From Bradyrhizobium sp. 170 (GTDB taxonomy: Bacteria > Pseudomonadota > Alphaproteobacteria > Rhizobiales > Xanthobacteraceae): 64,000 nt of DNA. The translations under genes and the position numbers were made by a program. The notes under the pieces were generated by a model that made no database searches, was not told the origin of the DNA, and saw only the letters and a list, made by a program, of their open reading frames with translations. Of the stretch, positions 8,525-18,130 are shown piece after piece; position 1 is the stretch's first letter; the number at the start of each line of letters is the position of its first letter. The stretch spans positions 3,844,001 to 3,908,000 of the forward strand of contig NZ_CP064703.1 of NCBI RefSeq assembly GCF_023101085.1. The letters are read 5' to 3'.

Positions 8525-9190
8525 ATGATCAGACCCGATCTTATCATTTTCGATTGCGACGGCGTGTTGGTCGACAGCGAGGTGCTGAGCTGTCGCTGTC
8601 TCTCCGACACGTTGGCGGGACACGGCATCAGCCTTGACGTCGATCAGGCGCTTGATCTGTTCCTTGGACGAAGCGTGACGGCGGTCTTCCAGCATTACGA
8701 AGCGTTGGGACGCTCGATCCCCGAGCAATTTACGGACGAGCTGAAGGCAGGGGTTCGAGCTGCGTTTATCTCGTCGCTACGCCCAATCGAAGGGGTGAAT
8801 TCGGTGTTGCAAGACTTGCAAATCCCGCATTGTGTCGCTTCGTCCAGCGATGTCGATCGGGTGTCCTTCTCACTCTCTTTGACCAGCCTCGCGCCGTATT
8901 TCGACGCGCGTCTCTATACCTCGCAAATGGTGGAACGCGGCAAGCCGGCACCCGACCTCTTCCTCTACGCAGCCGAAAAGATGCAGGTGGATCCAGGCCG
9001 CACCCTCGTGATCGAGGACAGCGTTAGCGGCGTCAAGGCGGGCAAGGCGGCCGGCATGACAGTTTGGGGATTTGTCGGAGGCAGCCACTATCAATCGCGT
9101 GACGGCAAGGCCATTCTGCGCGAAGCGGGGGCGGATCGGGTGTTTGGACGAATGGTGGATTTCTGGCGGACGGACCGGCAAGGAGACTGA
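8525..9190 (+). CDS. HAD-family phosphatase (beta-phosphoglucomutase-like)
   Basis: A 221-residue HAD superfamily IA hydrolase. Motif I is FDCDGVLVDSE at residues 8-18 (nucleophile and acid Asp), motif II a Ser within CVASSSDVDR, the Lys is in GKPAPDLF, and motif IV is IEDSVSGVKAG. Such enzymes dephosphorylate sugar or polyol phosphates. Its stop codon overlaps the start of the SorC regulator by one base, so the two are translationally coupled. In this locus it may remove toxic sugar phosphates or recycle intermediates; the substrate is not deducible. Confidence 0.88.
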   Translation: MIRPDLIIFDCDGVLVDSEVLSCRCLSDTLAGHGISLDVDQALDLFLGRSVTAVFQHYEALGRSIPEQFTDELKAGVRAAFISSLRPIEGVNSVLQDLQIPHCVASSSDVDRVSFSLSLTSLAPYFDARLYTSQMVERGKPAPDLFLYAAEKMQVDPGRTLVIEDSVSGVKAGKAAGMTVWGFVGGSHYQSRDGKAILREAGADRVFGRMVDFWRTDRQGD

Positions 9191-10143
9191 TGGCGGCATC
9201 CGATAACGAGAAGTCGCGTCTCGACGAAGCCGCGCGGGCAGGCTGGCTCTATTTCATTGCTGGTCACACCCAGGACGAAATCGCCAAGATGCTGAAGGTA
9301 TCGCGCGCCTCGGCTCAGCGCCTTGTCTCGCTGTGCCTTGCCGAGCGCCTGATTACCTTCCGGTTGGAGCACCCAATCACGGCCTGCATGGAGTTGGCGG
9401 CGCGGCTGAAGGATTTGTTTCACCTGGTCTACTGCGAAGTGGTGCCAACCGACCCCGCCGCGCCGCTCTCGGCCGCCGGGATTGCCGAGCGGGCCGCGAA
9501 CATCCTCGAAACGACGTTACGCACCGAAAAACCGACGATCGTGGCACTTGGTACCGGGAGGGCGGTGCGGGCTGCCGTCGAGCGCGTGTCTCCGATCGAC
9601 TGTCCGAACCATCAGATCGTGTCGCTGGTCGGAAACATTTCGGCCGATGGCTCGGCCAGCTTCTTCGACACCGTCGGTCGTCTCGCCGACCGGACCAAAG
9701 CGCGCCACTATCCGATGCCGTTGCCGTTTCTGATGTCATCCGAGCGCGAGCGCGACCAGATGCTCAAGATAGATCCGATCGCCAGGGTGAGAGCGGTCGC
9801 CGCCAAGGCCGACCTGCGGCTGGTCGGGGTCGGGCAGATGGATCGGCAGGCGCAAGTCCACGTTGACGGTTTCGTCTCGCGCGAAGAGCTGCTCGAGATG
9901 ATGCGGCTGGGTGCCGTTGGCGAACTGATCGGCTGGGCATTTGACGAGGAGGGGCACCTCATCAAAGGCGGGACAAACCTTCGCCTCACCAGCATTCCAC
10001 CGCAGGTACCTGCCGAGGCCCTGACCATCGGAGCGGCGGTCGGTCGTGCCAAGGTTTCGGCCATCAGGGCTGCGCTGAAGGGTCGGCTCCTCAACGGGCT
10101 GATCACCGACGAGGCGACCGCGGGCGCCATCCTCAAGTCGTAG
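9190..10143 (+). CDS. SorC/DeoR-type sugar-binding transcriptional regulator
   Basis: A 317-residue regulator of the SorC family. The N-terminal HTH is at about residues 20-48 (HTQDEIAKMLKVSRASAQRL), followed by the ribose-isomerase-like sugar-phosphate binding domain with ALGTGRAVRAAV and VGNISADGSASFFD. SorC proteins sense phosphorylated sugars or polyols and control the linked catabolic genes. It overlaps the HAD gene by one base and precedes the ABC transporter operon by about 200 bp. The palindromes at 8489 and 10305 are its probable binding sites. Confidence 0.9.
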   Translation: MAASDNEKSRLDEAARAGWLYFIAGHTQDEIAKMLKVSRASAQRLVSLCLAERLITFRLEHPITACMELAARLKDLFHLVYCEVVPTDPAAPLSAAGIAERAANILETTLRTEKPTIVALGTGRAVRAAVERVSPIDCPNHQIVSLVGNISADGSASFFDTVGRLADRTKARHYPMPLPFLMSSERERDQMLKIDPIARVRAVAAKADLRLVGVGQMDRQAQVHVDGFVSREELLEMMRLGAVGELIGWAFDEEGHLIKGGTNLRLTSIPPQVPAEALTIGAAVGRAKVSAIRAALKGRLLNGLITDEATAGAILKS

Positions 10144-10262
10144 CTAACTGACCAGGCTCTCTGCCTCGTCGCGCGCGGGGTTCCCACCAGTCAATCCAGG
10201 CATGCGGGCCATCGAACCGTGCCCTCCCGTCTGCGCGTCGGTGCACAAGCGCAATTCCGATC

Positions 10263-10339
10263 CTTGACAACCTTTGGAGTCGGTGTGAACATAATTGCAA
10301 GGCGTGAGCATATGCTCAATGTCACTAAGGGAGGTTATC
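10263..10339 (+). promoter_or_regulatory. Promoter region of the polyol transport operon
   Basis: TTGACA at about 10264 resembles a -35 box, with an AACATA/CATAAT -10-like element 18-20 bases downstream (about 10288-10294). The palindrome at 10305-10318 lies just past it, a position suited to repression. A strong AAGGGAGG ribosome site at 10327-10334 precedes the GTG start at 10340. Confidence 0.45.
10305..10318. promoter_or_regulatory. Candidate SorC operator 2 (perfect palindrome)
   Basis: TGAGCATATGCTCA is a perfect 14-bp inverted repeat located between the putative promoter and the ribosome binding site of the substrate-binding protein gene. A near copy precedes the HAD-sorC genes at 8489. 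Together they look like the operator pair of the SorC regulator encoded between them. Confidence 0.6.
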
Positions 10340-11653
10340 GTGAAACACGTCCTCAGCGCCCTCCTGGGCGCGGCTACCTTGTTGGGCGCAGCTCCTTCCG
10401 TCGCACAGACAACCCTGACCATCGCCACCGTGAACAACGGCGACATGATTCGGATGCAGGCGCTGACCAACGAATTCACCGCCAAAAACCCCGACATCAC
10501 CGTCAAATGGGTGACGCTCGAAGAGAACGTCCTGCGCCAGCGCGTCACCACCGACATCGCGACCAAGGGTGGACAGTTCGACGTGCTCACCATCGGTACC
10601 TATGAGGTCCCGATCTGGGCCAAGAAGAACTGGCTCATTCCGCTCGACAATCTCGGGACCGACTACGACACCGCGGACCTGCTCCCCAAGATCCGCGACG
10701 CCGTCTCGGCATCAGGCAAGCTGTACGCCGCGCCATTCTACGGCGAGAGTTCGATGGTGATGTATCGCACCGACCTGTTCCAGAAGGCCGGCTTGACGAT
10801 GCCGGAAAACCCGACCTGGGATTTCGTGATCGATGCGGCCAAGAAGCTCACCGATAAATCCGACGGCGTCTACGGCATCTGCCTGAGGGGCAAGGCGGGC
10901 TGGGGCGAGAACATGGCGTTCCTGACCGCGATGTCGAACTCGTTCGGCGCGCGCTGGTTCGATGAGAAGTGGCAGCCGCAATTCGACAAACCGGAATGGA
11001 AGAAGACGCTCTCGACCTATGTCGATCTGATGAAGGCCGCCGGTCCTCCTGGTGCCAGCTCGAACGGTTTCAATGAAAACCTCGCGCTGTTCAATTCCGG
11101 CAAGTGCGCGATGTGGATCGACGCCACGGTGGCGGCGTCCTTCGTCACCAACCCGAAGGAATCCAAGGTGGCCGACAAGGTCGGCTTCGCGCTCGCGCCG
11201 AATGCGGGGCTCGGCAAGAACGCCAACTGGCTGTGGGCGTGGAATCTCGCGATCCCCGCGGGTTCGAAGAAAACCGCCGCCGCCGAGAAGTTCATCGCCT
11301 GGGCGACCAGCAAGGACTACACCAAGCTTGTCGCCTCGAAGGAGGGATGGGCCAACGTCCCGCCCGGCACGCGAACCTCGCTCTACCAGAATCCGGAATA
11401 TCTGAAAGTCGCGCCGTTCGCCAAGCTGACACTGGCGTCGATCGATGCCGCCGATCCGAACAAGCCGAGTGTGCAGCCGGTACCGTATGTCGGCGTGCAA
11501 TACGCGGCTATTCCGGAGTTCCAGGGCATCGGCACCAGCGTCGGTCAGCAATTCTCGGCGGCGTTGGCCGGTTCATCGACGGTGGACGCTGCCCTCGCAG
11601 CCGCGCAAACAGCCACCGAACGCGAAATGAAGCGCGCCGGTTATATCAAATAG
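10340..11653 (+). CDS. Polyol/sugar ABC transporter substrate-binding protein
   Basis: A 437-residue family 1 solute-binding protein. GTG at 10340 is chosen because of the strong AAGGGAGG site six bases upstream. A Sec signal peptide covers residues 1-24 (KHVLSALLGAATLLGAAPSVAQ). The mature protein has the two-lobe features of mannitol/sorbitol-type binding proteins, for example the APFYGESSMVMYRTDLF and WGAGPPG-like hinge regions. It captures a sugar alcohol in the periplasm for the two permeases and the ATPase encoded next. First gene of the operon and target of the palindromic operator. Confidence 0.88.
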   Translation: MKHVLSALLGAATLLGAAPSVAQTTLTIATVNNGDMIRMQALTNEFTAKNPDITVKWVTLEENVLRQRVTTDIATKGGQFDVLTIGTYEVPIWAKKNWLIPLDNLGTDYDTADLLPKIRDAVSASGKLYAAPFYGESSMVMYRTDLFQKAGLTMPENPTWDFVIDAAKKLTDKSDGVYGICLRGKAGWGENMAFLTAMSNSFGARWFDEKWQPQFDKPEWKKTLSTYVDLMKAAGPPGASSNGFNENLALFNSGKCAMWIDATVAASFVTNPKESKVADKVGFALAPNAGLGKNANWLWAWNLAIPAGSKKTAAAEKFIAWATSKDYTKLVASKEGWANVPPGTRTSLYQNPEYLKVAPFAKLTLASIDAADPNKPSVQPVPYVGVQYAAIPEFQGIGTSVGQQFSAALAGSSTVDAALAAAQTATEREMKRAGYIK

Positions 11654-11736
11654 CGCGCCGCGCCAATCTTGGCTGCCGACTGGCCCGGGCACGGACGGCA
11701 GCCACATCTCCCTTCAAGAGATAGCAGGAGGCGGCG

Positions 11737-12609
11737 GTGGCGACGCAGCAAACCCAGGTTCTCGGAAGGGCTCTGCTGACGCCGGCCGTCGCATTGCTGT
11801 TCGTCTGGATGATCGTCCCGCTCGCCATGACGATCTATTTCTCGACGTTGCGCTACAGCCTGCTCGACTCGGAAGCCTGGAGCTTCGTCGGGCTGGAGAA
11901 TTTTCGATACTTTCTCACCGATCCTGCTTTTCTGACCGCACTACGGAACACGCTGGTGCTGGTCGGTTCGGTGCTCGCCATCACCATCCTGCTCGGCACG
12001 CCGCTGGCGCTGCTGCTCGATCAGCAGGTGATCGGGCGCAGCATCGTCCGCCTGATGGTGATCGCGCCGTTCTTCGTGATGCCGACCGTGAGCGCGCTGG
12101 TCTGGAAGAACCTCTTGATGCATCCGGTGTCCGGGCTGTTCGCCTGGGTCGCGACACTCGTGGGTGCAACGCCGATCGACTGGTTCAACGATGTGCCTTT
12201 GTTCGCGGTGATCCTGATCGTGGCCTGGCAATGGCTGCCGTTTGCGACCCTCATCTTGCTGACGGCGCTGCAGTCCCAGGACGAGGAGCAGAAGGAGGCC
12301 GCCGAGATGGACGGGGCGAGCGCGCTTTCTACATTCATTTATCTCACTTTGCCGCACCTCGCGCGGCCGATCACCGTGGTCATCCTGATCGAAACGATAT
12401 TCCTGCTGACCGTGTTCGCCGAGATCTTTGTCACGACCGGCGGCGGCCCCGGCCTGGCCACTACCAATATCGCATTCCTGATCTACTCGCAGGCGCTGGT
12501 CCAGTATGATGTCGGCAACGCCTCGGCCGGCGGACTGGTCGCGGTCGTGATCGCCAATATCGTCGCGTTCTTCCTGGTGCGGATCGTCGGACGGAATCTG
12601 GAGGCGTAA
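11737..12609 (+). CDS. Polyol ABC transporter permease 1 (MalF type)
   Basis: A 290-residue inner-membrane permease with about six membrane spans and a GTG start behind an AGGAGG site. The ATPase-coupling EAA loop is visible at about residue 187 (EAAEMDGASALSTFIYLTLP). It belongs to the MalF/UgpA-like group used for sorbitol, mannitol and related polyols. It lies 83 bp after the binding-protein gene and only 3 bp before the second permease gene. Confidence 0.9.
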   Translation: MATQQTQVLGRALLTPAVALLFVWMIVPLAMTIYFSTLRYSLLDSEAWSFVGLENFRYFLTDPAFLTALRNTLVLVGSVLAITILLGTPLALLLDQQVIGRSIVRLMVIAPFFVMPTVSALVWKNLLMHPVSGLFAWVATLVGATPIDWFNDVPLFAVILIVAWQWLPFATLILLTALQSQDEEQKEAAEMDGASALSTFIYLTLPHLARPITVVILIETIFLLTVFAEIFVTTGGGPGLATTNIAFLIYSQALVQYDVGNASAGGLVAVVIANIVAFFLVRIVGRNLEA

Positions 12610-12612
12610 GCG

Positions 12613-13439
12613 ATGGCACGCAAGGTGACGGCGAGACGCGTATGGGTGTCCACGGCGGTGGCGTGGTTGTTCGGATTTCTGATTTTCCTGCCCATCCTGT
12701 GGATGGTGCTGACGAGCTTCAAGACCGAGCTCGAGGCGTTTTCGATGCCGCCAAAGTTCCTGTTGTTTCACTGGACCACCGAGAACTACGCGACGGTGCA
12801 GGAGCGCAGTGACTACATTCACCATGCGGTCAATTCGATCCTCATTGCAGGCGGATCGACGCTGATTGCGATGATCATTGCCATCCCGGCAGCCTGGTCG
12901 ATGGCGTTCGCACCGACCAAGCGCACCAAGGACGTTCTGCTCTGGATGCTCTCGACCAAGATGATGCCGTCGGTCGGTGTGCTGGTTCCGATTTATCTGA
13001 TCTATCGGGATTTCGGGCTGCTCGACAGGCGGGCCGGTCTCGTCATGATCCTTTGCCTCGGCAATCTGCCGATCGTGATCTGGATGCTCTTTATTTCAAA
13101 GAGATCCCAAAGGACATTCTGGAAGCAGCACGGATGGATGGGGCGACCATCGGGCGCGAGCTCGTCTATGTGCTGACGCCGATGGCCGTTCCAGGGCTAG
13201 CCTCGACGCTGCTGCTTAATTTCATTCTGGCGTGGAACGAGGCGTTCTGGACCCTGAACCTTTCGACCCTCGACGCAGCACCGCTCACGGTATTCATCGC
13301 ATCCTATTCGAGTCCCGAGGGCCTGTTCTGGGCAAAACTGTCGGCCGCCTCAACGCTCGCCATTGCGCCGATCATCATCCTCGGATGGTTCACGCAGCGG
13401 CAGCTTGTCCGCGGATTGACCTTCGGCGCCGTCAAGTAG
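12613..13439 (+). pseudogene. Polyol ABC transporter permease 2 (MalG type), frameshifted
   Basis: The reading frame from ATG 12613 encodes the N-terminal 160 or so residues of a MalG/SmoG-type permease, up to LPIVIWMLF. The remainder (YFKEIPKDILEAARMDGATI and on to the stop at 13439) continues in a different frame. The break is at about 13087-13094; compared with the expected IWMLYTYFKEIP the DNA lacks one or four bases. The first frame would end at 13176 without the EAA coupling loop, so the product cannot work unless ribosomes shift frame. It may be a true mutation or an assembly error. The rest of the operon is intact. Confidence 0.85.
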
Positions 13440-13455
13440 CAGGGGAACAGAGATC

Positions 13456-14460
13456 ATGGGCCAGATCACGCTGCAGGGAGTCCGGAAATCTTTCGGGCCA
13501 GTCAACATTATCAAGGATGCCAACCTGGACATCGAAGACGGTTCCTTCGTGGTGTTCGTCGGGCCGTCCGGCTGCGGGAAGACGACGCTGTTGCGCCTGA
13601 TCGCCGGACTGGAGGACGTCACCGGCGGGCAGATCCTGATCGACGGCAAGAACGTCGTGGACGTGCCGCCGGCGAAGCGGGGCCTGTCGATGGTGTTCCA
13701 ATCCTATGCGCTCTATCCGCATATGAGCGTCCGCGGCAACATCGCGTTCGGCCTGAAGATGGCCGGCCTGCCGCGCCCGGATATCGACCGCAAGGTAGAG
13801 GCCGCGGCCGCCACGTTGAATCTTACGCCCTATCTCGACCGCAAGCCGCGCGAGCTCTCCGGCGGACAGCGCCAGCGCGTCGCGATCGGCCGCGCGATCG
13901 TGCGCGAGCCCAAGGCGTTTCTGTTCGACGAGCCCTTGTCGAATCTCGACGCGGCGCTCCGCGTTCAGATGCGGCTGGAAGTCACCAAATTGCAGAAGCA
14001 ACTTGCGACCACCGCCATCTATGTCACCCATGACCAGGTTGAGGCGATGACGATGGCCGACAAGATCGTCGTGCTCAACGCCGGCAATATCGAACAATAC
14101 GGCTCGCCGCTGGAGCTCTACGAGCGGCCGGCGAATCTTTTCGTCGCTGGTTTTATCGGTTCGCCGAAGATGAATTTTGTGCCCGGCGAGGCGGCAGGCG
14201 AGGCCGGCGTCGCTACGCTTGGCGTCAGGCCCGAACACTTAAGGATCGGCAAGGAGGGAGAGGGCTGGCCTGGGACCGTGTCGGTTGCCGAGCATCTCGG
14301 CAGCGACACTTTCCTCTATGTCGACGCGGGCAAGCTCGGCCTGCTGACGGCGCGCTGCATCGGAGAATTCAATCTGAAGGCCGGTGACCGCGTCTGGCTT
14401 TCGCCCGATCCAACCCGGCTGCACCGTTTCGACAAGGACGGCGCGGTGATCAGAAGATGA
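13456..14460 (+). CDS. Polyol ABC transporter ATP-binding protein (MalK/UgpC type)
   Basis: A 334-residue ABC ATPase. Walker A is GPSGCGKTT at residues 36-44, the signature LSGGQRQR is at about 134, Walker B is [11 protein letters not shown], and the switch His is in THDQVEAM. The C-terminal TOBE/regulatory domain (GVRPEHLRI) marks the sugar-type CUT1 family. It powers import through the two preceding permeases. It follows the permease by 16 bp. Confidence 0.92.
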   Translation: MGQITLQGVRKSFGPVNIIKDANLDIEDGSFVVFVGPSGCGKTTLLRLIAGLEDVTGGQILIDGKNVVDVPPAKRGLSMVFQSYALYPHMSVRGNIAFGLKMAGLPRPDIDRKVEAAAATLNLTPYLDRKPRELSGGQRQRVAIGRAIVREPKAFLFDEPLSNLDAALRVQMRLEVTKLQKQLATTAIYVTHDQVEAMTMADKIVVLNAGNIEQYGSPLELYERPANLFVAGFIGSPKMNFVPGEAAGEAGVATLGVRPEHLRIGKEGEGWPGTVSVAEHLGSDTFLYVDAGKLGLLTARCIGEFNLKAGDRVWLSPDPTRLHRFDKDGAVIRR

Positions 14461-14507
14461 GCGGACGGCGCGCTGCGCCGCGATAGGAAAACAGGACTAA
14501 CAAGAAG

Positions 14508-15281
14508 ATGTATCTTGAAAAATTCAAACTGGACCAGAAGACAGCCGTCATAACCGGCGGCGGTCAGGGAATAGGACTGGCCTGCGCGGAAGCCCTGGCG
14601 GAGGCGGGAGCGAAGGTCGTCATCGCGGATCGCGACCCCCAACTTGCCGCCACCGGGTGCGCGAGCCTGAAAGCGAAGGGCTTGGATGCCGAGATCGCGA
14701 TCATGGATGTGACGGACCCAACACGCGTTTCCGAGGTCGCCGATCAGCTGGCATCTCGCTTCGGCCGGGTCGATATCCTCGTCAATAATGCCGGCATTGC
14801 ACGAAGCGAGACACCGGCCGAGAAGGTAGCCGACGAGCATTGGCTCAACGTCATCGACGTCAATCTCAACGGCACGTTCTGGTGCTGCCGCGCCTTCGGT
14901 AAGCACATGTTGGACGCGAAGTCCGGTTCTATCGTGAACATTGGCTCGATGTCAGGCTTCATCGTCAACAAACCGCAGGAGCAGTGCTACTACAACGCCT
15001 CCAAGGCCGCGGTGCACCATCTGACTAAATCGCTCGCGGCCGAGTGGGGGGCGCGCGGCGTCCGTGTCAACGCCGTGGCGCCGACTTATATTACAACCCC
15101 TCTCAATGCATTCGTCAAAAGCAACCCGCAGATGTACGATGCCTGGATCGGCGGTACGCCGATGGCGCGGATGGGAGAGGTCGACGAGATAGCTTCCGTC
15201 GTCCTGTTTCTGGCGTCCGACGCTGCAAGCCTGATGACCGGGAGTGTTGTCCTCGTTGACGGAGGCTATACGTGCTGGTGA
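14508..15281 (+). CDS. SDR polyol dehydrogenase
   Basis: A 257-residue classical short-chain dehydrogenase with TGGGQGIG at residues 17-24, NNAGIA at about 93, a Ser in NIGSMSGF, the YYNASK active site at about 161, and a C-terminal VDGGY. NAD(P)-dependent members next to such transporters oxidise the imported polyol (sorbitol, arabinitol, ribitol, galactitol) to a ketose. The product would be the substrate of the FGGY kinase encoded next. The exact polyol is not determined by the sequence. Confidence 0.88.
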   Translation: MYLEKFKLDQKTAVITGGGQGIGLACAEALAEAGAKVVIADRDPQLAATGCASLKAKGLDAEIAIMDVTDPTRVSEVADQLASRFGRVDILVNNAGIARSETPAEKVADEHWLNVIDVNLNGTFWCCRAFGKHMLDAKSGSIVNIGSMSGFIVNKPQEQCYYNASKAAVHHLTKSLAAEWGARGVRVNAVAPTYITTPLNAFVKSNPQMYDAWIGGTPMARMGEVDEIASVVLFLASDAASLMTGSVVLVDGGYTCW

Positions 15282-15309
15282 ACTGGCGCTGATCTGTAGT
15301 GGGGTTGCA

Positions 15310-16974
15310 ATGCAGCAGGCCTTCATCGGCGTCGACGTCGGAACGTCGAGTGCCCGCGCCGGAGTGTTTGACGAGAGCGGAACCTTGCTGGCGACCGCCA
15401 GGCATCCGATCACGCTATGGCACGAAGCGGGCGGTGTCGTCGAGCAGTCGTCGTCCGAGATATGGTCGGCATGCGCCGCCTCGGTTCGCGCCGCGATGGG
15501 GGAGGCCGCCATTCCGCTTGCCGCGGTCAAGGGTCTGGGCTTTGATGCGACCTGCTCGCTCGTGGTGCTCGACGCTGGCGCCCATCCGCTGACGGTTAGC
15601 AGCTCCGGCGATGAGCGAAGGAATGTCATCGTGTGGATGGACCATCGCGCGATGACCGAGGCGCGCGAGGTGAACGAGACGCAGGACGAGGTGCTGCGCT
15701 ATGTCGGCGGCTCGATCTCGCCGGAAATGGAAATTCCAAAACTGCTTTGGCTGAAGCGGCACCTGCCGTCGACCTATCAGTCCGCCGGTCATTTCTTCGA
15801 CCTCGCCGACTATCTTTCGTTTCGCGCCACCGGATCGACGGCGCGGTCGATATGCACGGTCGTCTGCAAATGGAATTATCTCGCCCACGATCAGCGCTGG
15901 AGCCGCAGCTTTTTCGAGCGCGTTGGTCTTGGCGACCTGGCCGCCGACCAATACGCGAAAATCGGAACGGAAATCGTCCCGTCCGGCACGCCGCTGGGTG
16001 CCGGCCTGACGAAGGCCGCGGCACACGATTTCGGCCTCCTCGAAGGCACGCCCGTCGCCGCGTCGCTGATTGACGCCCACGCAGGAGGCGTGGGCACGAT
16101 CGGCGGGCGCGGGAAGTCGGGTGAGCCGGTCGATGTACGCCGTCGTCTTGCCTACATCATGGGAACTTCGGCCTGCATCATGGCGACGACGCCGGAACCG
16201 TGCTTCGTCCCCGGGGTCTGGGGTCCTTACTATTCGGGGATGGTGCCCGGGTTTTGGCTCAACGAGGGCGGTCAGTCCGCCGCCGGTGCGGCCATCGATC
16301 ATCTCATCAAGTCCCATCCCGCCTATAACGAGGCTGTCGCGACCGCGCGTTCTACGGGCATGGAAGTTCTTGAACTTCTCGAACGGCGCATCGTCTCGCG
16401 CGCGCCAAGTCTGGGTGAGGCGGCGTTGCTGGCCCGTGATATCCACGTTCTGCCCGAGTTTCTCGGCAACCGGTCGCCCTTCGCCGATCCCTATTCCCGC
16501 GCGGTGGTTGCAGGCATGGATCTCGACGTCGACATCGGCTCGATGGAGCGACTGTTCGTGGCCGGGCTGTGCGGGCTTGCCTATGGTCTTGCCGATGTCG
16601 TCGAAGCTTTTCGATCGCATGGCGTGGACAGCGATATGATGGTGATCAGCGGTGGCGCGGGACGAAGTCCGCTGGTTCGCCAGATCATGGCGGACACGAC
16701 TGGCCTGACCGTTGCGGTCCCCGAAACGCAGGAGCCCGTCCTGCTCGGCGCTGCTATGCTGGGCGCGGTTGCGGCGAGGTCTTGCGGGTCAATCGGCGAG
16801 GCGATGGCATCAATGTCGGCGATCGGCCGGCCGAGCGAACTGACACCGCCGGGATTAACCGATTTTCACCGGACAAAGCGGCGAGTTCACGGAATGATGC
16901 GAAAGCTCGAGCGAGACAGCCGCAGTGCGATGCAGGGGATCGCATCGATCGCCGGACTTGATACGAAGAACTAG
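15310..16974 (+). CDS. FGGY-family carbohydrate kinase (D-ribulokinase-like)
   Basis: A 554-residue FGGY kinase starting at ATG 15310. The N-terminal phosphate-binding loop GVDVGTSSARAGVF is at residues 6-19, the GFDATCSLVVLD and MDHRA blocks follow, and IMGTSACIM lies in the second domain. The length and the GFWLNEGGQSAAGAAIDH segment point to the ribulokinase-like (D-ribulose kinase/FGGY protein) subgroup rather than xylulokinase. It would phosphorylate the ketose made by the upstream SDR, feeding the pentose phosphate pathway. Confidence 0.88.
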   Translation: MQQAFIGVDVGTSSARAGVFDESGTLLATARHPITLWHEAGGVVEQSSSEIWSACAASVRAAMGEAAIPLAAVKGLGFDATCSLVVLDAGAHPLTVSSSGDERRNVIVWMDHRAMTEAREVNETQDEVLRYVGGSISPEMEIPKLLWLKRHLPSTYQSAGHFFDLADYLSFRATGSTARSICTVVCKWNYLAHDQRWSRSFFERVGLGDLAADQYAKIGTEIVPSGTPLGAGLTKAAAHDFGLLEGTPVAASLIDAHAGGVGTIGGRGKSGEPVDVRRRLAYIMGTSACIMATTPEPCFVPGVWGPYYSGMVPGFWLNEGGQSAAGAAIDHLIKSHPAYNEAVATARSTGMEVLELLERRIVSRAPSLGEAALLARDIHVLPEFLGNRSPFADPYSRAVVAGMDLDVDIGSMERLFVAGLCGLAYGLADVVEAFRSHGVDSDMMVISGGAGRSPLVRQIMADTTGLTVAVPETQEPVLLGAAMLGAVAARSCGSIGEAMASMSAIGRPSELTPPGLTDFHRTKRRVHGMMRKLERDSRSAMQGIASIAGLDTKN

Positions 16975-16978
16975 AGCC

Positions 16979-17932
16979 ATGCTGCTGAGTTGCGGAGATG
17001 CCCTGGTCGATTTCCTGCCGGTCAAGTCCGCGGACGGACGTGACGCGGCGGTGCCGGTTGTCGGGGGTTCCTGTCTCAACATCGCTGTCGGCATGGCGCG
17101 TCTCGGCGCGCCGGCGGGGTTTGTGGGCGGCATCTCGACCGATCTCTTCGGCCGCATGATTGCCGACCACGCGTCGGCCTCGCAGGTCGACCTTCGCTAC
17201 GTGATGCGCGGTGCGCATCAGACGACGCTCGCGTTTGTCCGCCACGTGGGCGGCGAGCCGCAATATGCGTTCTATGACGAGGCAACGGCGTCCCGAAACT
17301 GGACCTACCAGCGCGGCTCCATCCCCTTCGACGAGATCGAAGCGATTCATGTCGGATCGACCACGCTTGCCAACGACAAGGGGGCAGCCCAGGCGCTGGC
17401 GATGATCGAAGACGCGGGCGGCTCGACTACCATCTCCTTCGATCCAAATTGCCGGCCCAACCTGGTCGGGCACAAGGCGCGCTACGTCGATCAGATGAAT
17501 GCATTTGCCGCCGCTGCAGACATCGTGCGGATGTCGGATGTCGATTTTGAGTTTCTCTATGGCGGGAGCAACTACGGGGAAAGGGCGAGATCGCTTATCG
17601 CGGCCGGTACAAGTCTGGTCGTCGTTACGCGTGGCATCAATGGAGCCCAAGCCTGGCACAAAGGAGCAGGTCTGGTAAAGGTCGAGGCGCCCACAATAAG
17701 GGTGATGGATACCATCGGGGCAGGCGACAGCTTTCAGGCCGCCCTGTTGTTTGCTTTGCGCGCGATCGGACGGATCAAGTGCGGAACGCTGGCGCAATTG
17801 AATTCCGACGAGCTTGGTCGTGCGTTGTCGTTTGCGTCGACTTGCGCGGCTTTCACATGCGGGCGCGCTGGCGCCGATCCACCACGCCAATCTGATGTCG
17901 GCCCGGCATTGTCTCGTCTTCTTACCGGATAA
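16979..17932 (+). CDS. PfkB-family sugar kinase (fructokinase-like)
   Basis: A 317-residue ribokinase/PfkB-fold kinase that starts 4 bp after the FGGY kinase stop. The N-terminal GGSCLNIAVGMARLGAPAGFVGGIS and the C-terminal DTIGAGDSFQAALL motif (anion hole and catalytic Asp, about residues 243-252) are intact. It is likely a fructokinase or related ketose kinase, giving the locus a second route for a hexitol-derived ketose. Last gene of the polyol operon. Confidence 0.88.
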   Translation: MLLSCGDALVDFLPVKSADGRDAAVPVVGGSCLNIAVGMARLGAPAGFVGGISTDLFGRMIADHASASQVDLRYVMRGAHQTTLAFVRHVGGEPQYAFYDEATASRNWTYQRGSIPFDEIEAIHVGSTTLANDKGAAQALAMIEDAGGSTTISFDPNCRPNLVGHKARYVDQMNAFAAAADIVRMSDVDFEFLYGGSNYGERARSLIAAGTSLVVVTRGINGAQAWHKGAGLVKVEAPTIRVMDTIGAGDSFQAALLFALRAIGRIKCGTLAQLNSDELGRALSFASTCAAFTCGRAGADPPRQSDVGPALSRLLTG

Positions 17933-18064
17933 AAATTCTTGCAGCGGGGGTTGTGGCGCTCCCCGCTACCAAGCCGGCGATTTCCTACGCCAAACTACGA
18001 TCTTCGGGCGAGTTTGAGTGTTCTATGGCGGCGCCCGTGGCTCCTGGCTCGCCTAGAAGTTGCC

Positions 18065-18121
18065 AGGCGCTAGTTCCGCTGGGCGGTCCAGTACCCTGAA
18101 CAGCGCGCGCTTCCCGAATAG
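18065..18121. repeat. 57-bp copy of the end of the secreted-protein gene
   Basis: This 57-bp stretch matches 21157-21213 with only two differences. The partner copy covers the 3' end of the small secreted-protein gene (21162-21530, minus strand). Here it abuts the broken 5' side of the MATE gene, so it marks a rearrangement junction. Confidence 0.85.
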
Positions 18122-18130
18122 GACGGCGCC

